Below, one piece after another: positions 36,277-48,120 of a stretch of 64,000 nt of DNA. The DNA is from Imbricaverruca yamaguchii (Eukaryota; Arthropoda; Thecostraca; Neoverrucidae), in NCBI GenBank assembly GCA_034440575.1, contig JAOTOL010001548.1, positions 470,001-534,000 of the forward strand. The letters run 5' to 3'. Position 1 is the first letter of the stretch. Every line of letters starts with the position of its first letter. Under the pieces are notes generated by a model. The model was not told the origin of the DNA, did no database searches, and saw only the letters and a program-made list of their open reading frames with translations. The position numbers were made by a program, and so were the translations under genes.

Positions 36277-37427
36277 CTCCCGCCCATGTAGGGGGAGGGG
36301 GAGGGAGGGGGGTGCAACCCCGAAGTTTTTGTGTATTCCTTCCAAACCGATGAACGGATCGCTCTGAGATTTTCAGTACCCTTTGGAGCAACCTTTTGAC
36401 GACTTTTGGTGATTTTTGTGGGGTCCTATCATGTCACGGAGTTAGGAGGTCATAAAGATGAGCATCTCCGACCAGTTTTCAACAAATACGTGATTATCGC
36501 ACGTATTTTGCTACGTACTTAGCTTAATTATGGACATATAATGAAAAATACAGATGCCCAGATGGGTTCGCATTGAAGAACAATGTTCCAAAATTGGTGA
36601 CCTCGGGTGACCTCGGTTGACCTCGGTTGACCTTTCGACCCTTTTTTAGCTGACCTACGGTAATTCTTCGTTCTGAATTAGAATTCAGCGTCCATTTTTA
36701 CCACAGGGAACTGCAAACTTCGAAATTAGAACCACTTGTCGAAAACTTGGATATTTGTGGTAATGGCTTTGACCTCATTTGGTACATGATATATTGGACC
36801 GATCACATCGTTTTACAAGTCGTTATATTTGGAACGTCCAAATAAACATATTTCCGGGAATTTCCTACATATTTATACAGTAGTTTCGATACAACTGACG
36901 ATTTTTGTAGGAAAATACAAAAAGAGGTCAATTTTAGACCTTTTACCTAACCTGGAAGGTCAACCATTAATCTTAGAAGGTCATACTGAATTCAAATCGC
37001 GAGATCTAGTCCATATCTATAACTTTCATCTTTGGTTCGTTTTCGTAACATGCTCGGTTTCGAATCGCCAGGAGGGGGTAGTACCCCCCCCATATGCTAC
37101 CGAAGGTGGTAAAATGCCGTATACTGGCGAAGGTTAGAACAGATTCATGACGAAACCAATTAATAAAGATTAAAATTCACCTGTTTCATTGATAGTCATA
37201 CATTTTTGAGCATACGGCCTATGTTGTGTGGTAACTAATTTTGCTTTATGCATACATTGCATGCATGCATGCATACATACATTGTCGCGTTGTATTGGAA
37301 ACGATATATTCAGATTTCTACGCGGATAAAATATTGCTTCAAGTGGATACCATCGAAGTTCTTTACCATAAGGAGTGTTTAGTTTATGTTGCTTCACCAC
37401 GAAATGTAACCTGGCCATCCGTCAATT
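36277..37427. other. No gene recognised
   Basis: Poly-G patch at 36290-36315, a run of GACCTCGGTTGACCT words (36597-36635), a short CATGCATG patch near 37255. Nothing coding. Confidence 0.35.
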
Positions 37428-37620
37428 TTTGGTGCGCCGCTTCACAATTAGGCATTACGCGACCATGTACCAGATTGACCATGGGCCAGTGTCCATGGAT
37501 GTGAATCTGCCTCTTCGATGATAACGTGACCATTTGCTCTACAGGCTTTAAGAGGACAGGCAGGTCAGTGATGTTACTGCAGTTGCGCCTCAGTCGCACC
37601 GACAGCATTGGACCGTTATA
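37428..37620 (+). repeat. Dispersed repeat family C, copy 2 (diverged)
   Basis: GGTGCGCCGCTTCACAATTA followed by GCATTACGCGACC and CCAGATTGACCATGGGCCAG aligns with 30722-30785. The remainder aligns weakly. Confidence 0.45.
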
Positions 37621-38290
37621 ACGCAGACATGGGCTACCATTTAAATTGTTTTGAAAAAGGAAAACTGGTCAACTTCAAGGAATTATTATTCAGTGACAGA
37701 TAATGCGACATAAGAGTTGGAGGAGGGGGGGCGAATTGGTGGAACCGTTATCAGGCTGAAGACGAGTTGCGTACAAGGACAAGATAAATGTATGGCCGCA
37801 AGCAGGCGACACCAGAGGAAGACTGCGCAATTGTTGAGGTGACTAGTTGTTTTCGGCGGAATCGCTTTGCTGGCATATTTGTATGAGATTTAAATGCTTG
37901 CAATATGCTTAGTAACATTGCTGGCTCTTCGTAGCCAGGACATGCTCAGGATTTCGATGCTTATTTGCTTATTATCGCACTTTGTGCAGTCTGAGCCTTT
38001 CCAACGAACCGCAACGTGTATATGTGTAGAATTATGTTTCGGATATCAGCATCCCATGGAAGCCTCGGACATGTTCTTTTCTTTTTAATTACAACAGTGG
38101 CGTCCTATGCATGGGTTTCGATGCTGAAAAATGTTGGATGTGAGTGGTTGGTTCAAAGGCGTTTTGAAGTAATTCTTTCCGGAAAATGCCCGCAGGCTCC
38201 ATGCGAAAGCTTAGCAAATTTGAAGTGGGGCTGAAAACATCTTTGAATGGGTAGATCCAAGCATTTAACGCTAAGAAGTTTGACCACACA

Positions 38291-38346
<56 letters not shown>

Positions 38347-38877
38347 CACACCATACGGCAGAAGCAATTAAATCTGATAAACGATACAGGTTGCTGCAAA
38401 CTACTTTGTCCTTGTTCCCGACACTTTTCAAAAGCACGCCTTGATGCTGGAAAGCGTATTGCACTGGCCCCGGGGCATTATTAATAGTCCCCATGCTGCA
38501 ATTAAACACACAACTATGCCATTAATACCTGCTCTGTCTTCGAATAATTAACGGTGGTTTCACACTAAGAATGACGGATGACCCGGTCGCATGTCGTGCT
38601 GAAGCAATTTAAGCAACAAATTTTGTGGTATAGTTATAGTTATAATCATAGTTGGATGGTATCCGCATGAAGAAATATTTTATCCTGGCGGAAATCTGGG
38701 CATGTCGCTTGCAATACAGTGCATAGCATATACAATAAATACTAATATATCATGCAACACATTCTTAACGCCCAACAACTTGTGATTCTCAATGAAATAG
38801 GCGTATTTGAATCTATCAACTAATCGACTTGTCAGTGAATTTGAATTAGGCTAGCAAGTGCCACCTCGGGTCTTGGC
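37621..38877. other. No gene recognised; contains (TA)n
   Basis: A TA run of about 50 bp lies at 38293-38341. Frames through it read Tyr-Ile and are artefacts. Otherwise nothing recognisable. Confidence 0.4.
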
Positions 38878-39165
38878 GTGCTGGTGGCTCAGTTGCATAG
38901 GACGCTGTCCTGCGCTAGTCCGCGCCAATATCTTGGCGAGATTGGGTTCGATTCGTTTCGTGCGCTCGCTTTTAGCCCCCGGACGGGAGGATCAGTTGGA
39001 AATTGGCACGAGAAGGTCGAGGACGAACTACCGGGGTGACCATGTCGGTGTATTGACAGCATGTGAAGCATTTTGCTGTAAAACTGCAAATCATGGATCG
39101 GGTGGTGAGGCCAGGGTTCACACGACAAGCTCTGCTTAGCAATTGGATCATGGTCCATAAAGTAT
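38878..39165 (+). mobile_element. tRNA-derived SINE, copy 2
   Basis: Head with an A-box-like TGGCTCAGTTGC at 38885 and a B-box GGGTTCGATTC at 38944. The body (ATTGGCACGAGAAGGTCGAG, CTACCGGGGTGACCATG, GCTGTAAAACTGCAAATC) and the tail (GCTTAGCAATTGGATC) match copy 1 at 31437-31130 read on minus. The total is about 290 bp. Confidence 0.7.
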
Positions 39166-39354
39166 TAATTCAAACTGCAATTCTAAAACGATGCATGTTG
39201 GACATTGTAATATTATTCTGGAGGCAGATAATGCTCCATTGACATCATAAACTTCCCATCTTCTTTCACTACATCTTTGCAACTGGACCTTTTTCTAAAA
39301 TTTCAAGCTCATTATTTGTTGCCGGAGTCAGAAATCTACCGCTACCAATTGCTC

Positions 39355-39590
39355 ATTGTCCACAGGAGTCCATTTGTAGCCTGCTCGATGAACTGTCAAT
39401 GTTGTTTGGTCGACCGAGGAATGTAAGGCGGTAACAGTGTAGACCCGTGTTTCTCTCTTCATGGGTGCAGGGCAAATTGTCACCTATGGCTCGGGCACTT
39501 GCCCGTGGTGAAGCTGTCACGCAACGTATAACTGTGAAGCGGCGCAGCCTACCAGTAATTATTGGCTTGGAGCCACACAGCCTACATTTC
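39355..39590 (-). repeat. Dispersed repeat family C, copy 3 (inverted)
   Basis: Its reverse complement carries GGTAGGCTGCGCCGCTTCAC, GTTGCGTGACAGC and CATTCCTCGGTCGACCAAAC, matching 30690-30950. The two copies are in opposite orientation about 8.6 kb apart. Confidence 0.7.
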
Positions 39591-39928
39591 ACTGCAGGTG
39601 AGTGTACCAAGCACTCCTCCATGCCATTCACCCGCTCCGTGCCGCACATTGATAGGCATAAAGTAATGTTTTTTGTCGAAAAATTCCCAACTCCATGTTA
39701 AGCCAATGGGGGTGCCACGCCAACTTTTGTCCGCATAGCACATGTTCGCGACACATCCAACGACAACGAAGCCCAACTGTACAGGCTAGATCCTGTAATA
39801 AATTCACTCCACTTCCTCGGCACTAAGAATTCCGCGGATTCTGGTCACACCGTGGTTCAATAACCCCAGCAGCGCTTATGTACTAGCGCTTATGTATAGC
39901 GCTTATGTAGCTACCCCGCGGGCTACCA

Positions 39929-40150
39929 ATGGATCCCTCTGGTACTCCGGACCTGTCGCTCGTGTTTCCGGTGTTGAATGCTGACCAGCCGGCTGACGCG
40001 CCTGCCGCCCACCCGCCCAGCATCGGAACAACTTGTGACGTCACTTGCGTGTCGGGCGGCACGAATATGAGCTATCTGTCTTCCCCAGGGTCTGACCCGT
40101 CTCCGGCAGTCAGCGGCGCAAGTGACCCGCCCCAATTATCGGCTGCGTAG
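39929..40150 (+). CDS. Unrecognised 73-codon open frame
   Basis: Starts at an ATG (MDPSGTPDLSLVFPVLNADQ), continues with Pro/Ala/Ser-rich sequence and CDVTCVSGGTNMSYLSS, and ends at TAG. Third positions are GC-rich relative to first and second, unlike the flanking AT-richer DNA, and there is no repeat, so it may be truly coding. Just upstream is a small AGCGCTTATGTA repeat (39870-39910). It could be a first ORF of a retroelement (gag-like acidic start) or a host small protein. The opposite strand is also open. Confidence 0.3.
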   Translation: MDPSGTPDLSLVFPVLNADQPADAPAAHPPSIGTTCDVTCVSGGTNMSYLSSPGSDPSPAVSGASDPPQLSAA

Positions 40151-40355
40151 GTCCTGGGGCGCGTGTCTGGCGTGCATTCTGAGCGGGGCCGTCGGCGCAC
40201 CGTAGCTGGGACGGCCGGAAGCCGCGCCGCACAGGCATCGGTCAGTCGTGCCGCGCTACGAACGTCCGTGCGGCCGGGCGACAGTCGACAGAGGCATGCG
40301 CTGGCAGTGTGCCGCCGCTTACCTGAGCTGAAGATGAGCTACAAAACATTGAGCT

Positions 40356-40439
40356 TTACTGGGGTTTCTCCTGCGACAGGGAGCGGTCGGCGTCGCCGTC
40401 GTGTGTGCCGTTTTCGGCCCGCTCCTGCGCCAGCTGGGT
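40356..40439 (-). CDS. Candidate short terminal exon (minus strand)
   Basis: A good acceptor on minus (TCCTGCTTGCAG) is followed by 27 codons, [20 protein letters not shown] then LSQEKPQ, and a TAA at 40358-40356. The polar composition is coding-like. Entry phase is 0. This fits the phase-0 exit of the candidate exon at 48121, which could make it the last exon of one Shab isoform. A further minus-strand candidate donor (GGCG|GTGAGT, last base 40828) lies upstream across the hexamer repeat. All of this is inference from splice signals and phase. Confidence 0.3.
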   Translation of the reverse strand, partial: TQLAQERAENGTHDGDADRSLSQEKPQ

Positions 40440-40515
40440 CTGCAAGCAGGACAGAGTGGCGACCTGTCGACCGCCAGACAGGCCGCGGCCAGCCGCAACT
40501 AGTGTACACCTCGCG

Positions 40516-40765
<250 letters not shown>

Positions 40766-40974
40766 TACGGACACCTGCACAGGCTGTGTGGTGCGGCGCC
40801 CTCCGCCGACTAATGTACTCGACTCACCGCCGCCGCGCTTAACCGCAGCGTCTGGCTACGAGCTACAGCTGAGGCCAGCCGTGCGATCAGTGTGCTGGAC
40901 GCACGTGGTCGCCAGGCGACAGCACAGAAGCCGTGCTCTGTACGGTGTACACGAAGCAACGGAGTGTCAGCGGT

Positions 40975-41262
40975 CGGTGACCAATCGATGCAATGCAGTG
41001 CCAACGGTCGGTCACCGATCGATGCAATGCGATGTCAGTGGTCGGTGACCGATCGATGCAATGCAGTGTCAGCGGTCGGTGACCGATAGATGCAATGCGA
41101 TGTCAGTGGTCGGTGACCGATCGATGCAATGCGATGTCAGTAGTCGGTGACCGATCGATGCAATGCAGTGTCAGCGGTCTGTCACCGATCGATGCAATGC
41201 AGTGTCAGCGGTCGGTCACCGATCGATGCAATGCAGTGTCAGCGGTCGGTGACCGATCGATA
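40975..41262 (+). repeat. 34-bp minisatellite
   Basis: Eight units of about 34 bp built on GGTCGGTGACCGATCGATGC AATGC. Units alternate between GTGTCAGCGG and GATGTCAGTGG variants. Each unit contains the palindrome CGATCG and the near-palindrome GGTCGGTGACC. Confidence 0.92.
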
Positions 41263-41289
41263 CGAATTGAATGTTTGCGACAGAAACCT

Positions 41290-42503
41290 AGGTGCATGAG
41301 ACGAAATCAGCACAACAAAAATTACGCACATTCAAGCCACGTTCATCAACAAAAAGACAGACACCGAAGGAATTGAAATGTGGAAGTAGCAACGTGAATG
41401 TTTGTGCAAAAACATGCATGTCGGTTGCGCAAGAGAGTAAGTCAGCCAATGATAGCAAATGGTGATGTCGCAATGTCAGTTGAGCCACGAACCAGGCTGA
41501 GCATGTCTCGCGCTCGCCGATGCCGCAGAAAGCGACAAGCCTGAGTGCTGAGTCTCTTCGCAGCACTACTTCCATCCTATCATCCCATAATACTTTCATT
41601 CGCCGGATCGATTGTGACGTCTACAAAGCAGGCTGGTGCAAAGCACGCGCCTCATGTGTCGTCTGGCTGTGCGACGGGTACCGTGGAAAGGTTCTCGGAA
41701 GTCCGCCCCCGCGTGGGTGGCGGGCGACACAAGCTGTTGCGACTTCACGCTGCAGGCGGTACGCTAGCCCGGCGTGCTGGCACACAGCCAAATGTGTCTG
41801 CGAAACTCGTCCGTGGATAGAAATATCTTGATCCAAGGTCCGACGGCGGCCGAGATGGCATTGATCCTGACGTCTGGGGCCCAACTGATCGGCCGCGTAC
41901 ACTGGGTGGGGGTTGGTCGCAGACTCCTCGGCGAAAGGTCCACTTGGGGGCAACGCGCGCGAACATTATGCTTCTGTTTACTGTGTGGGGTGGTGAAAGA
42001 GGGGATGTGCTTCATCGGGTGCTTCATCGGCTTGGAAGATCATTAATAATGACCATCTGCAACTCGCACACTTACTGGGACGATACCATTGAGCATATGC
42101 GAGACTTCTCAGGCAGGCATATGTGCCAGTGAGGATGCATTTGAAGTGACCTTAATCTGTGAAAGTATTCAAGTGACACAATATGTCATATGTGTTCAGT
42201 TATTTGATGCATGTAAACGTTCTACATAGCTTCTTCGTTTCGCTAAGCTTTATGTATCTACTTGATGCATTTATATCAGATTAAACATGAACCGAAGATG
42301 TGTGCAACCTTTCCTAATGGTGGAAGGAATGGTCATATTTTTCTTTTCTTTTTTCCAAGAGCCTGGCAAATTTCGCACAATGTCCTCATAATTAACCACG
42401 AAGATGTCTTTTCTTCGCCCGAAGGCTGAATAATGTAGTTGCGGCGTGCCTGGACGACGTCTCATTTCCTGAACTATGCGTCTCTGGTGCGGCGGGAATT
42501 AAA
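41290..42503. other. No gene recognised
   Basis: A GC-rich part at 41600-41960 has open frames on both strands without recognisable motifs. The rest is AT-rich with short frames. Confidence 0.3.
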
Positions 42504-42938
42504 GTGGGTCGCAATGGCTGCTGGTACGGGCACGCCCAGGGGCCTGATGACAGGCATTGGCGTATCCGTAATGCGGCTGGTTGGATCTTGCACGAGCCTG
42601 GGGTTACTGCAGGTGGGCAGTGTCGGTTTTACTTTGGCCGGAACGTTTTAAGAGCGTTCCACGCGGTGACATGTCGGCGCTACTCGACGAATTACAATAA
42701 ATGTTTCAGGAGGCGCGAGGAGCCAGCATGGTCTCCAGCCTCAGCAACTGTGGGCCGGGTGCAGTCAAGACCAGCCGCCGCAGTCAAGATCAGCCGAGGT
42801 CGCCTCGTGCAGAGATTATTTATTTCTGAAATGCATACTACGATAGTTTTTCATCTCTGGGTGACAAACCCATTCGCGTTGTGGTCTTCGTATCTGGACG
42901 AAGCTGTTGCGCTCAGGAGGGGGCCTCGTCACAGGTAA
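42504..42938 (+). CDS. Unrecognised protein-like open frame
   Basis: The frame contains CWYGHAQGPDDRHWRIRNAA, GWILHEPGVTAGGQCRFYFG and RNVLRAFHAVTCRRYSTNY, and ends at 42938. Aromatic and Cys residues are spaced as in a folded protein and there is no repeat. It could be a transposon remnant. No start is convincing, so it may be a piece of a longer decayed gene. Confidence 0.22.
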   Translation: MGRNGCWYGHAQGPDDRHWRIRNAAGWILHEPGVTAGGQCRFYFGRNVLRAFHAVTCRRYSTNYNKCFRRREEPAWSPASATVGRVQSRPAAAVKISRGRLVQRLFISEMHTTIVFHLWVTNPFALWSSYLDEAVALRRGPRHR

Positions 42939-43189
42939 CCGGTTGTGCAGTAGCTGTGCTATATGTCCCTGTGCAGCGACTTATCCTACAATAACTCGCA
43001 TATAAAAACTACTTTCGCGTCATAAAAAAATCCAAAGAAACGCCGATCCCGAAAATCATCTTTCGTAGTAACTATTCTGCATGCTTGGAAAGAGAGCTGA
43101 AATGTGCATGCAGATATAAGTGAATCAGCCACGTGGAGACGCTGTCAGAAAGCACGCTTAACCTGTCCCGTCTGGGGGGGGGGTCTTCA

Positions 43190-44000
43190 ACCGCCGCCCC
43201 TCAGGCTTTTCGCGGATAGCGGACGAACGGCGCACGGCAGCGCGCCCAAATTTGACATACGTTTTCCCACATCAATTTGACATGCTGATTCAAAAATTTT
43301 AGGTCAGGTCATCTAGGGTCAACGAGTTAGTCAAGGTCGAGTTAGGTCACCTCCAAGAAAGTTCAGCCAGTCGTCACGCTTTAACGGATACAGATATTTT
43401 AATGAAACTTTCAGCGTTTGCTTATCTTTACGGATGCAACAAAACGTGTGAGTGGATTTTTTTTTAGTTTTTGACTACATATAAATTTTGCGTATGTGCC
43501 AAATTTCACATCAAATAGAGGATTCTGGCTAAAGTAAGCATTTTTTGTCGGGGAAAGTTGACTTCAAACAACGTTTCTCGGTCTGCGCTACTCATTGGAA
43601 AAGGAAAATTAAAGAAAACTTGAAAACTCAAAATTTTGAAATTTCAAAAAAATATTGTATTTTTATTTTTGGGGGTCCAAAACAAATTATAGCCATGATC
43701 GATTTCTCTGTCCTTTTCTCATTACAAATAAATTGTGTTTTCCATATATCCCCCAAAATGAACTCCCCAGAGTCAAAAACATAAAGTAAGTCGTGAAAAG
43801 TTGTGAAAATCTAGCCCCCTGGTGACGTTACTTTTGGGGGGGGAAATTGTTTTGGAGGGTGAACCCGGACCCTACTCGTCGAGCGCTTTCCGATGACACC
43901 TCTTTCGTTTTTGTGCGATGCTTAGTTTGAATTTTAGAGGGGGTCTTCAATCCCCCCGAGACGGGGTGTGAGGATTTGACAGAAAAGACGGTGCGGGTTA
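43190..44000 (+). repeat. Dispersed repeat family D, copy 2
   Basis: Same orientation and block order as 18690-19510, including CCACATCAATTTGACATG, AGGTCATCTAGGGTCAACG, CAGTCGTCACGCTTTAACGG, GCTTATCTTTACGGATGCAAC and CCCCGAGACGGGGTGTGAGG. Non-coding. Confidence 0.75.
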
Positions 44001-44505
44001 ACGTTTTTGTACTGGAAGGTAGGGGCAATGGAACGGAAACAAAATCCCTCCTGTCAACGCTAACTTAAGTGAATTTGTTAGCAATGTCCAAGTATTTAAA
44101 TATTTTGTATCGAAAATATTCCAGTTCATTTTAATGGTTAAACCTTTCGACCTGAATCCTTGAAACAAACGCAGAGCAATAAAGCCCGACAGTTTTCGCA
44201 GGCACCCAGGATAAAGTAAACTTACCAAGACTCCCGATGACCAACGAAATGTATCACGCATTGATCCCCTCGTCTAGGTACGCATCTGTTCTGCGTGACC
44301 TCTCATGTGCAGCAGATATGTCTGAGAAACGAGGGATGGACCTAAGTTGTGGCAGTACCTGCTGGAGACTTTGTTGTAACTGCGATTAAATTTCCTACTT
44401 TAATTGGCGATTGTATTTATTCTTGCCACAGTTCCAGTTTCAGATAATAATTTTCTTACAGGCGACAGTGGAGGGCTATATTGATGCCTAAGCATTACGG
44501 ATAAT

Positions 44506-44566
<61 letters not shown>

Positions 44567-45692
44567 TAGATAGATAGATAGATAGATGGATATATAGATA
44601 TCACATGATGTCCATTGCTAACGACACACATAGTTTTCGTTACACGTAGGTAACAACTTCAGCAATGGCAAGTAACAGCAAGAACAGAAGCCGGAACAGG
44701 GACAGATACGGCTCCAGTCGACCAACTTTTCTAGCACTGTTCCGAAACCGAATATGTACTTCTTATTCCAATATTTTGGGTCTTACTCAGGAAGCCTAGA
44801 AACTGATGTCATGAATGTTCTGAAGAAATTATATCCCTACCTGGACCCAAAAATCATCCTAGTCAGTTCCTTTTAAATCGTTTCACTTTTCCATTAAAGA
44901 AATTGTATTGTCATTGTATTGTCCCCGCTATCAGACAAGATCCACAAATTGGTTATAGTATGGCCTTACGTCGTGCAAGAAATCATAGAATGCAAGAAGT
45001 AATATAATATAAGCGCAAAATGAAACACAAAAACATAGTACACATGATAAATTGGTAGATAGAGTGACCACAAAAATATGATATATGGACGAAATAAAAA
45101 TAAGCAAAATGAATCAAAAGAATTACCATACACACCACGACTAGATCGGATTGGATAGGTTACCAAAGGTATATCTCTTTTCAGTGGTTCAGTTGCGCCT
45201 CGTGGCCTCCACTGCAGGATCCAACAACATTTGGGTACGTTTGTTCATACCTTCCCATCAAACCTGGGCCACTCTCCCATTCGTGATCGCTCATTCGAGT
45301 GTGACTGACGGTTTTCCCTGACGGTTTTGCCACTATCGGGAGATGTAACAAAGCATCGCATCCGAAAATTACAAAGTATCTACACATATATAGGGAGCGA
45401 TCACAGCTCAACACCATGTGTTGAGCTGTGCTGAGTTTGTGCTTCGGAAATCTTGTCATGGGTAAGCATGGGGGAGGGTAATTTTGTGTTCGTCACGTGT
45501 TTTTGTTTCTGTATAACTTTCAGTCCAGCTCAGGTTGCATGTTTTTGTACAATGTTGTTCCTTGTTATTCCTGAAGATGCTACCTACTTGGAACGAAACG
45601 TCGAATGCACGTTGGCAGCAATAGATAGTATTTGTAATATGTGCCGGTGAAGATCAGAAAAGGAAATTGGGACAGCCAGACTGAGAAGTAAG

Positions 45693-45693
<1 letters not shown>
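44001..45693. other. No gene recognised; (TA)n/(GATA)n
   Basis: A TA run at 44509-44564 followed by GATA units to about 44587. A hammerhead-like core motif is at 45571-45612 (separate entry). Other frames are short. Confidence 0.4.
45571..45612 (+). ncRNA. Possible degenerate hammerhead-ribozyme core
   Basis: CTGAAGA (fits the CUGANGA core) at 45571 is followed by a weak stem region, GAAAC at 45595, then CGT...ACG that could form a short stem III, and a TT cleavage-site position. This CTGA-NGA...GAAAC arrangement is known from Penelope-like retroelement ends. Stem II has mismatches and stem I is not convincing. No Penelope reverse transcriptase was seen nearby. Confidence 0.25.
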
Positions 45694-45930
<237 letters not shown>

Positions 45931-47259
45931 GTGTGTGGAAATATATTAGGGACTTTTACAGGGTACAAACTTCATCCTGCATCCATCCGAAACTACCCTA
46001 ACGTCGGAATTCTCAAAATGCATTTGCAACCAAATTTTGGGTAGTCAGGGAGTACTGCCGTTGCAAAATAATAACAACCATATGCAATGAGTGCGTGTAC
46101 TTCAGCGTACACGTCAACGCTTCTCTTTCAACGGTAGTCTAGGAAACCTATTGTTCGATATATATATATGTATATATGTCGGGTGTACACTTAATCGGTT
46201 TGGGAGGATACGATGTTTTTTGGTGCACTATATCTGGTCTCACGGAGGCTACAGCTAAAGCCAGCCGACAAAATAGGCACGGCACGATCGATGCCGGTTA
46301 CCAGAATCTAAACCTAATTAACTAATGTACTTGAACGATGCAACTGAAATCAGCTCATGACCTCATTTCTATGGAAACATGCCTTTGCAGACGTAATGCA
46401 AGCGCTCTCACAAAGACGGCAAGAAATATATTTTACTTTATGGATTTGAAGAAAATATGGATGCTCTTGAATTATCTGATTTGCCTTCTGCAGTACATTG
46501 TAAACAATGCCCATGCTTGTCATTGTATGCACCAGGCTCATTGCCATCGCCCATTGGCAAGACTCATCATCATCTGCAATCGTACTTACAATACTGAGAT
46601 ATCATGACTCAATATTAGCACGCTCAATATTGGATATTTCATAAACGGCATCGGCGAAGAACAGATAATGTACACCAAGACCACTATGGTAGTCATGGCA
46701 GACCAACATTTATTGTTGCCAGTTCTTTTGCAAAATATATCAACTAGGCAACTTTGGAGACCAGAACGACTTGACCCACTTTGTATATTTACCTCACAAG
46801 CTGCTTAAGCTTGCTTAAGCTGCTTGTGTGTAGCTTAAGCAAGCTTGTGCAGCTTGCTGCTCAAGCTGCACAAGCTGCTTAAGCTTAAGCAATATCATCG
46901 ATAAAGGTGTTGCAATCCACGCGCAGGGGATAATTATCGTGAACGTTGGCGAATCGTACGAGCCCGAAAATAAAAACGGAATCTTTGCTTACACTATGGA
47001 ACTCCGTGTATCAATCAGTCCCTGCTTTCTGAAACAGCTATCTTTTCCCGGCTATTTAGACCAAACATTGTAACAATATACCACCCATAGTCTTCTCGTT
47101 TGGCTTAAATATTCTGCAACATAATGCCATGACCCAATCACGGGAACGCTAATAGGCTGCACCGGTGCTGGGCGCAAAATGACCCTGGCAGTCGACGGGC
47201 CCCTAAACTCCAATTCATCATCATCATCACCGTTGCTGCTGCACAGGAAACCAGACTAG
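45931..47259. other. No gene recognised; palindromic AAGCTT patch
   Basis: At 46797-46893 the words GCTTAAGC, AAGCTT and AGCTGCTTAAGC are repeated in both orientations, giving a hairpin-prone ~95-bp patch. The remainder holds only short frames. Confidence 0.45.
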
Positions 47260-47425
47260 GTAATCAATGCCAATCAATCAACCGAGGTGCACAACGGGCT
47301 GGATTACTTGGCGCTCTTTTGTCCACCGAAGTTTGTCAATGACCTCCAAAATCACAGCCGTAACTCTAGTCTCCGTAGGAAGGACGCACACGGCGCATGG
47401 TGCCTACCAGCGCGCATCACACATG

Positions 47426-47510
47426 CCAGTGGCAATACATCGGCAGAGAATGCTGCCACGCCGGCAACCCAGCGGCAATGCATCGGCAGAGAATGCCGTC
47501 ACGCCGGCAA
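47426..47510 (+). repeat. ~42-bp tandem duplication
   Basis: Two nearly identical copies of a segment with CATCGGCAGAGAATGC and CACGCCGGCAACCCA. The plus frame 47287-47733 runs through it without a recognisable domain and is not supported as a gene. Confidence 0.8.
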
Positions 47511-47699
47511 CCCACGACTGCGTGGACTGTGTGTGACCTGTGCGCTGAATGACCTTGTAGTCGGCGCGCCCTTAAGCCCCCCAAAAAGGAATGTGTGTGA
47601 CGAGGATGAAGACGGCCATTGGCCGTCCGTGCTGCCGGAACGCTCAATGCAGGTGGGATGCGCTATATGTGTCTATCGACGTGAGCTGGCCGCGGGCGT

Positions 47700-47905
47700 T
47701 AGAGCGGTCACGGACGTAAGAGAGCAGACTTGAACGTTGGACAGTCACAGACGTGAGAGAGCAGACTTGAACGTTGGACAGTCACAGACGTGAGAGAGCA
47801 GACTTGAACGTTGGACAGTCACAGACGTGAGAGAGCAAACTGAAACGTTGCGACGGTTACAGATGTGAGAGAGCAGACTTGAACGTTGCGACGGTCACAG
47901 ACTGG
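47700..47905 (+). repeat. 37-bp minisatellite
   Basis: Five units built on CACAGACGTGAGAGAGCAGA followed by CTTGAACGTTGGACAGT. The last two carry GTTGCGACGG instead of GTTGGACAG. Confidence 0.93.
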
Positions 47906-47939
47906 TGCGGACACCGGTGTGGACTCGGGAAACACGTCC

Positions 47940-48115
47940 GAGTCGCCGCTACACAGACGTGGACCGAGATACACGTGAGCACATGGACGTAGATCTCGAC
48001 ACATGTGCAGACATGGACGCAGATACAGACACATGTGCGGACGTGTGCGTAGATCCAGACACAGGTGCGCACGTGGACGCGGATCCCGACACGGACGCAG
48101 AGGCGTGGACGTGCA
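47940..48115 (+). repeat. Degenerate ~36-bp repeat
   Basis: Diverged units of GACACATGTGCGGACGTGGA with GCAGATCC between. It translates as Asp/Thr/Val-rich frames, taken as an artefact. It lies directly downstream (minus sense) of the candidate exon donor, so it would be intronic. Confidence 0.7.
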
Positions 48116-48120
48116 CTCAC

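Noticed and set aside
38293..38341. Tyr-Ile repeat frames
   Set aside because: TA microsatellite; the same applies to 45829-45929.
38885..38954. A tRNA gene on plus
   Set aside because: Same SINE family; acceptor stem not formed.
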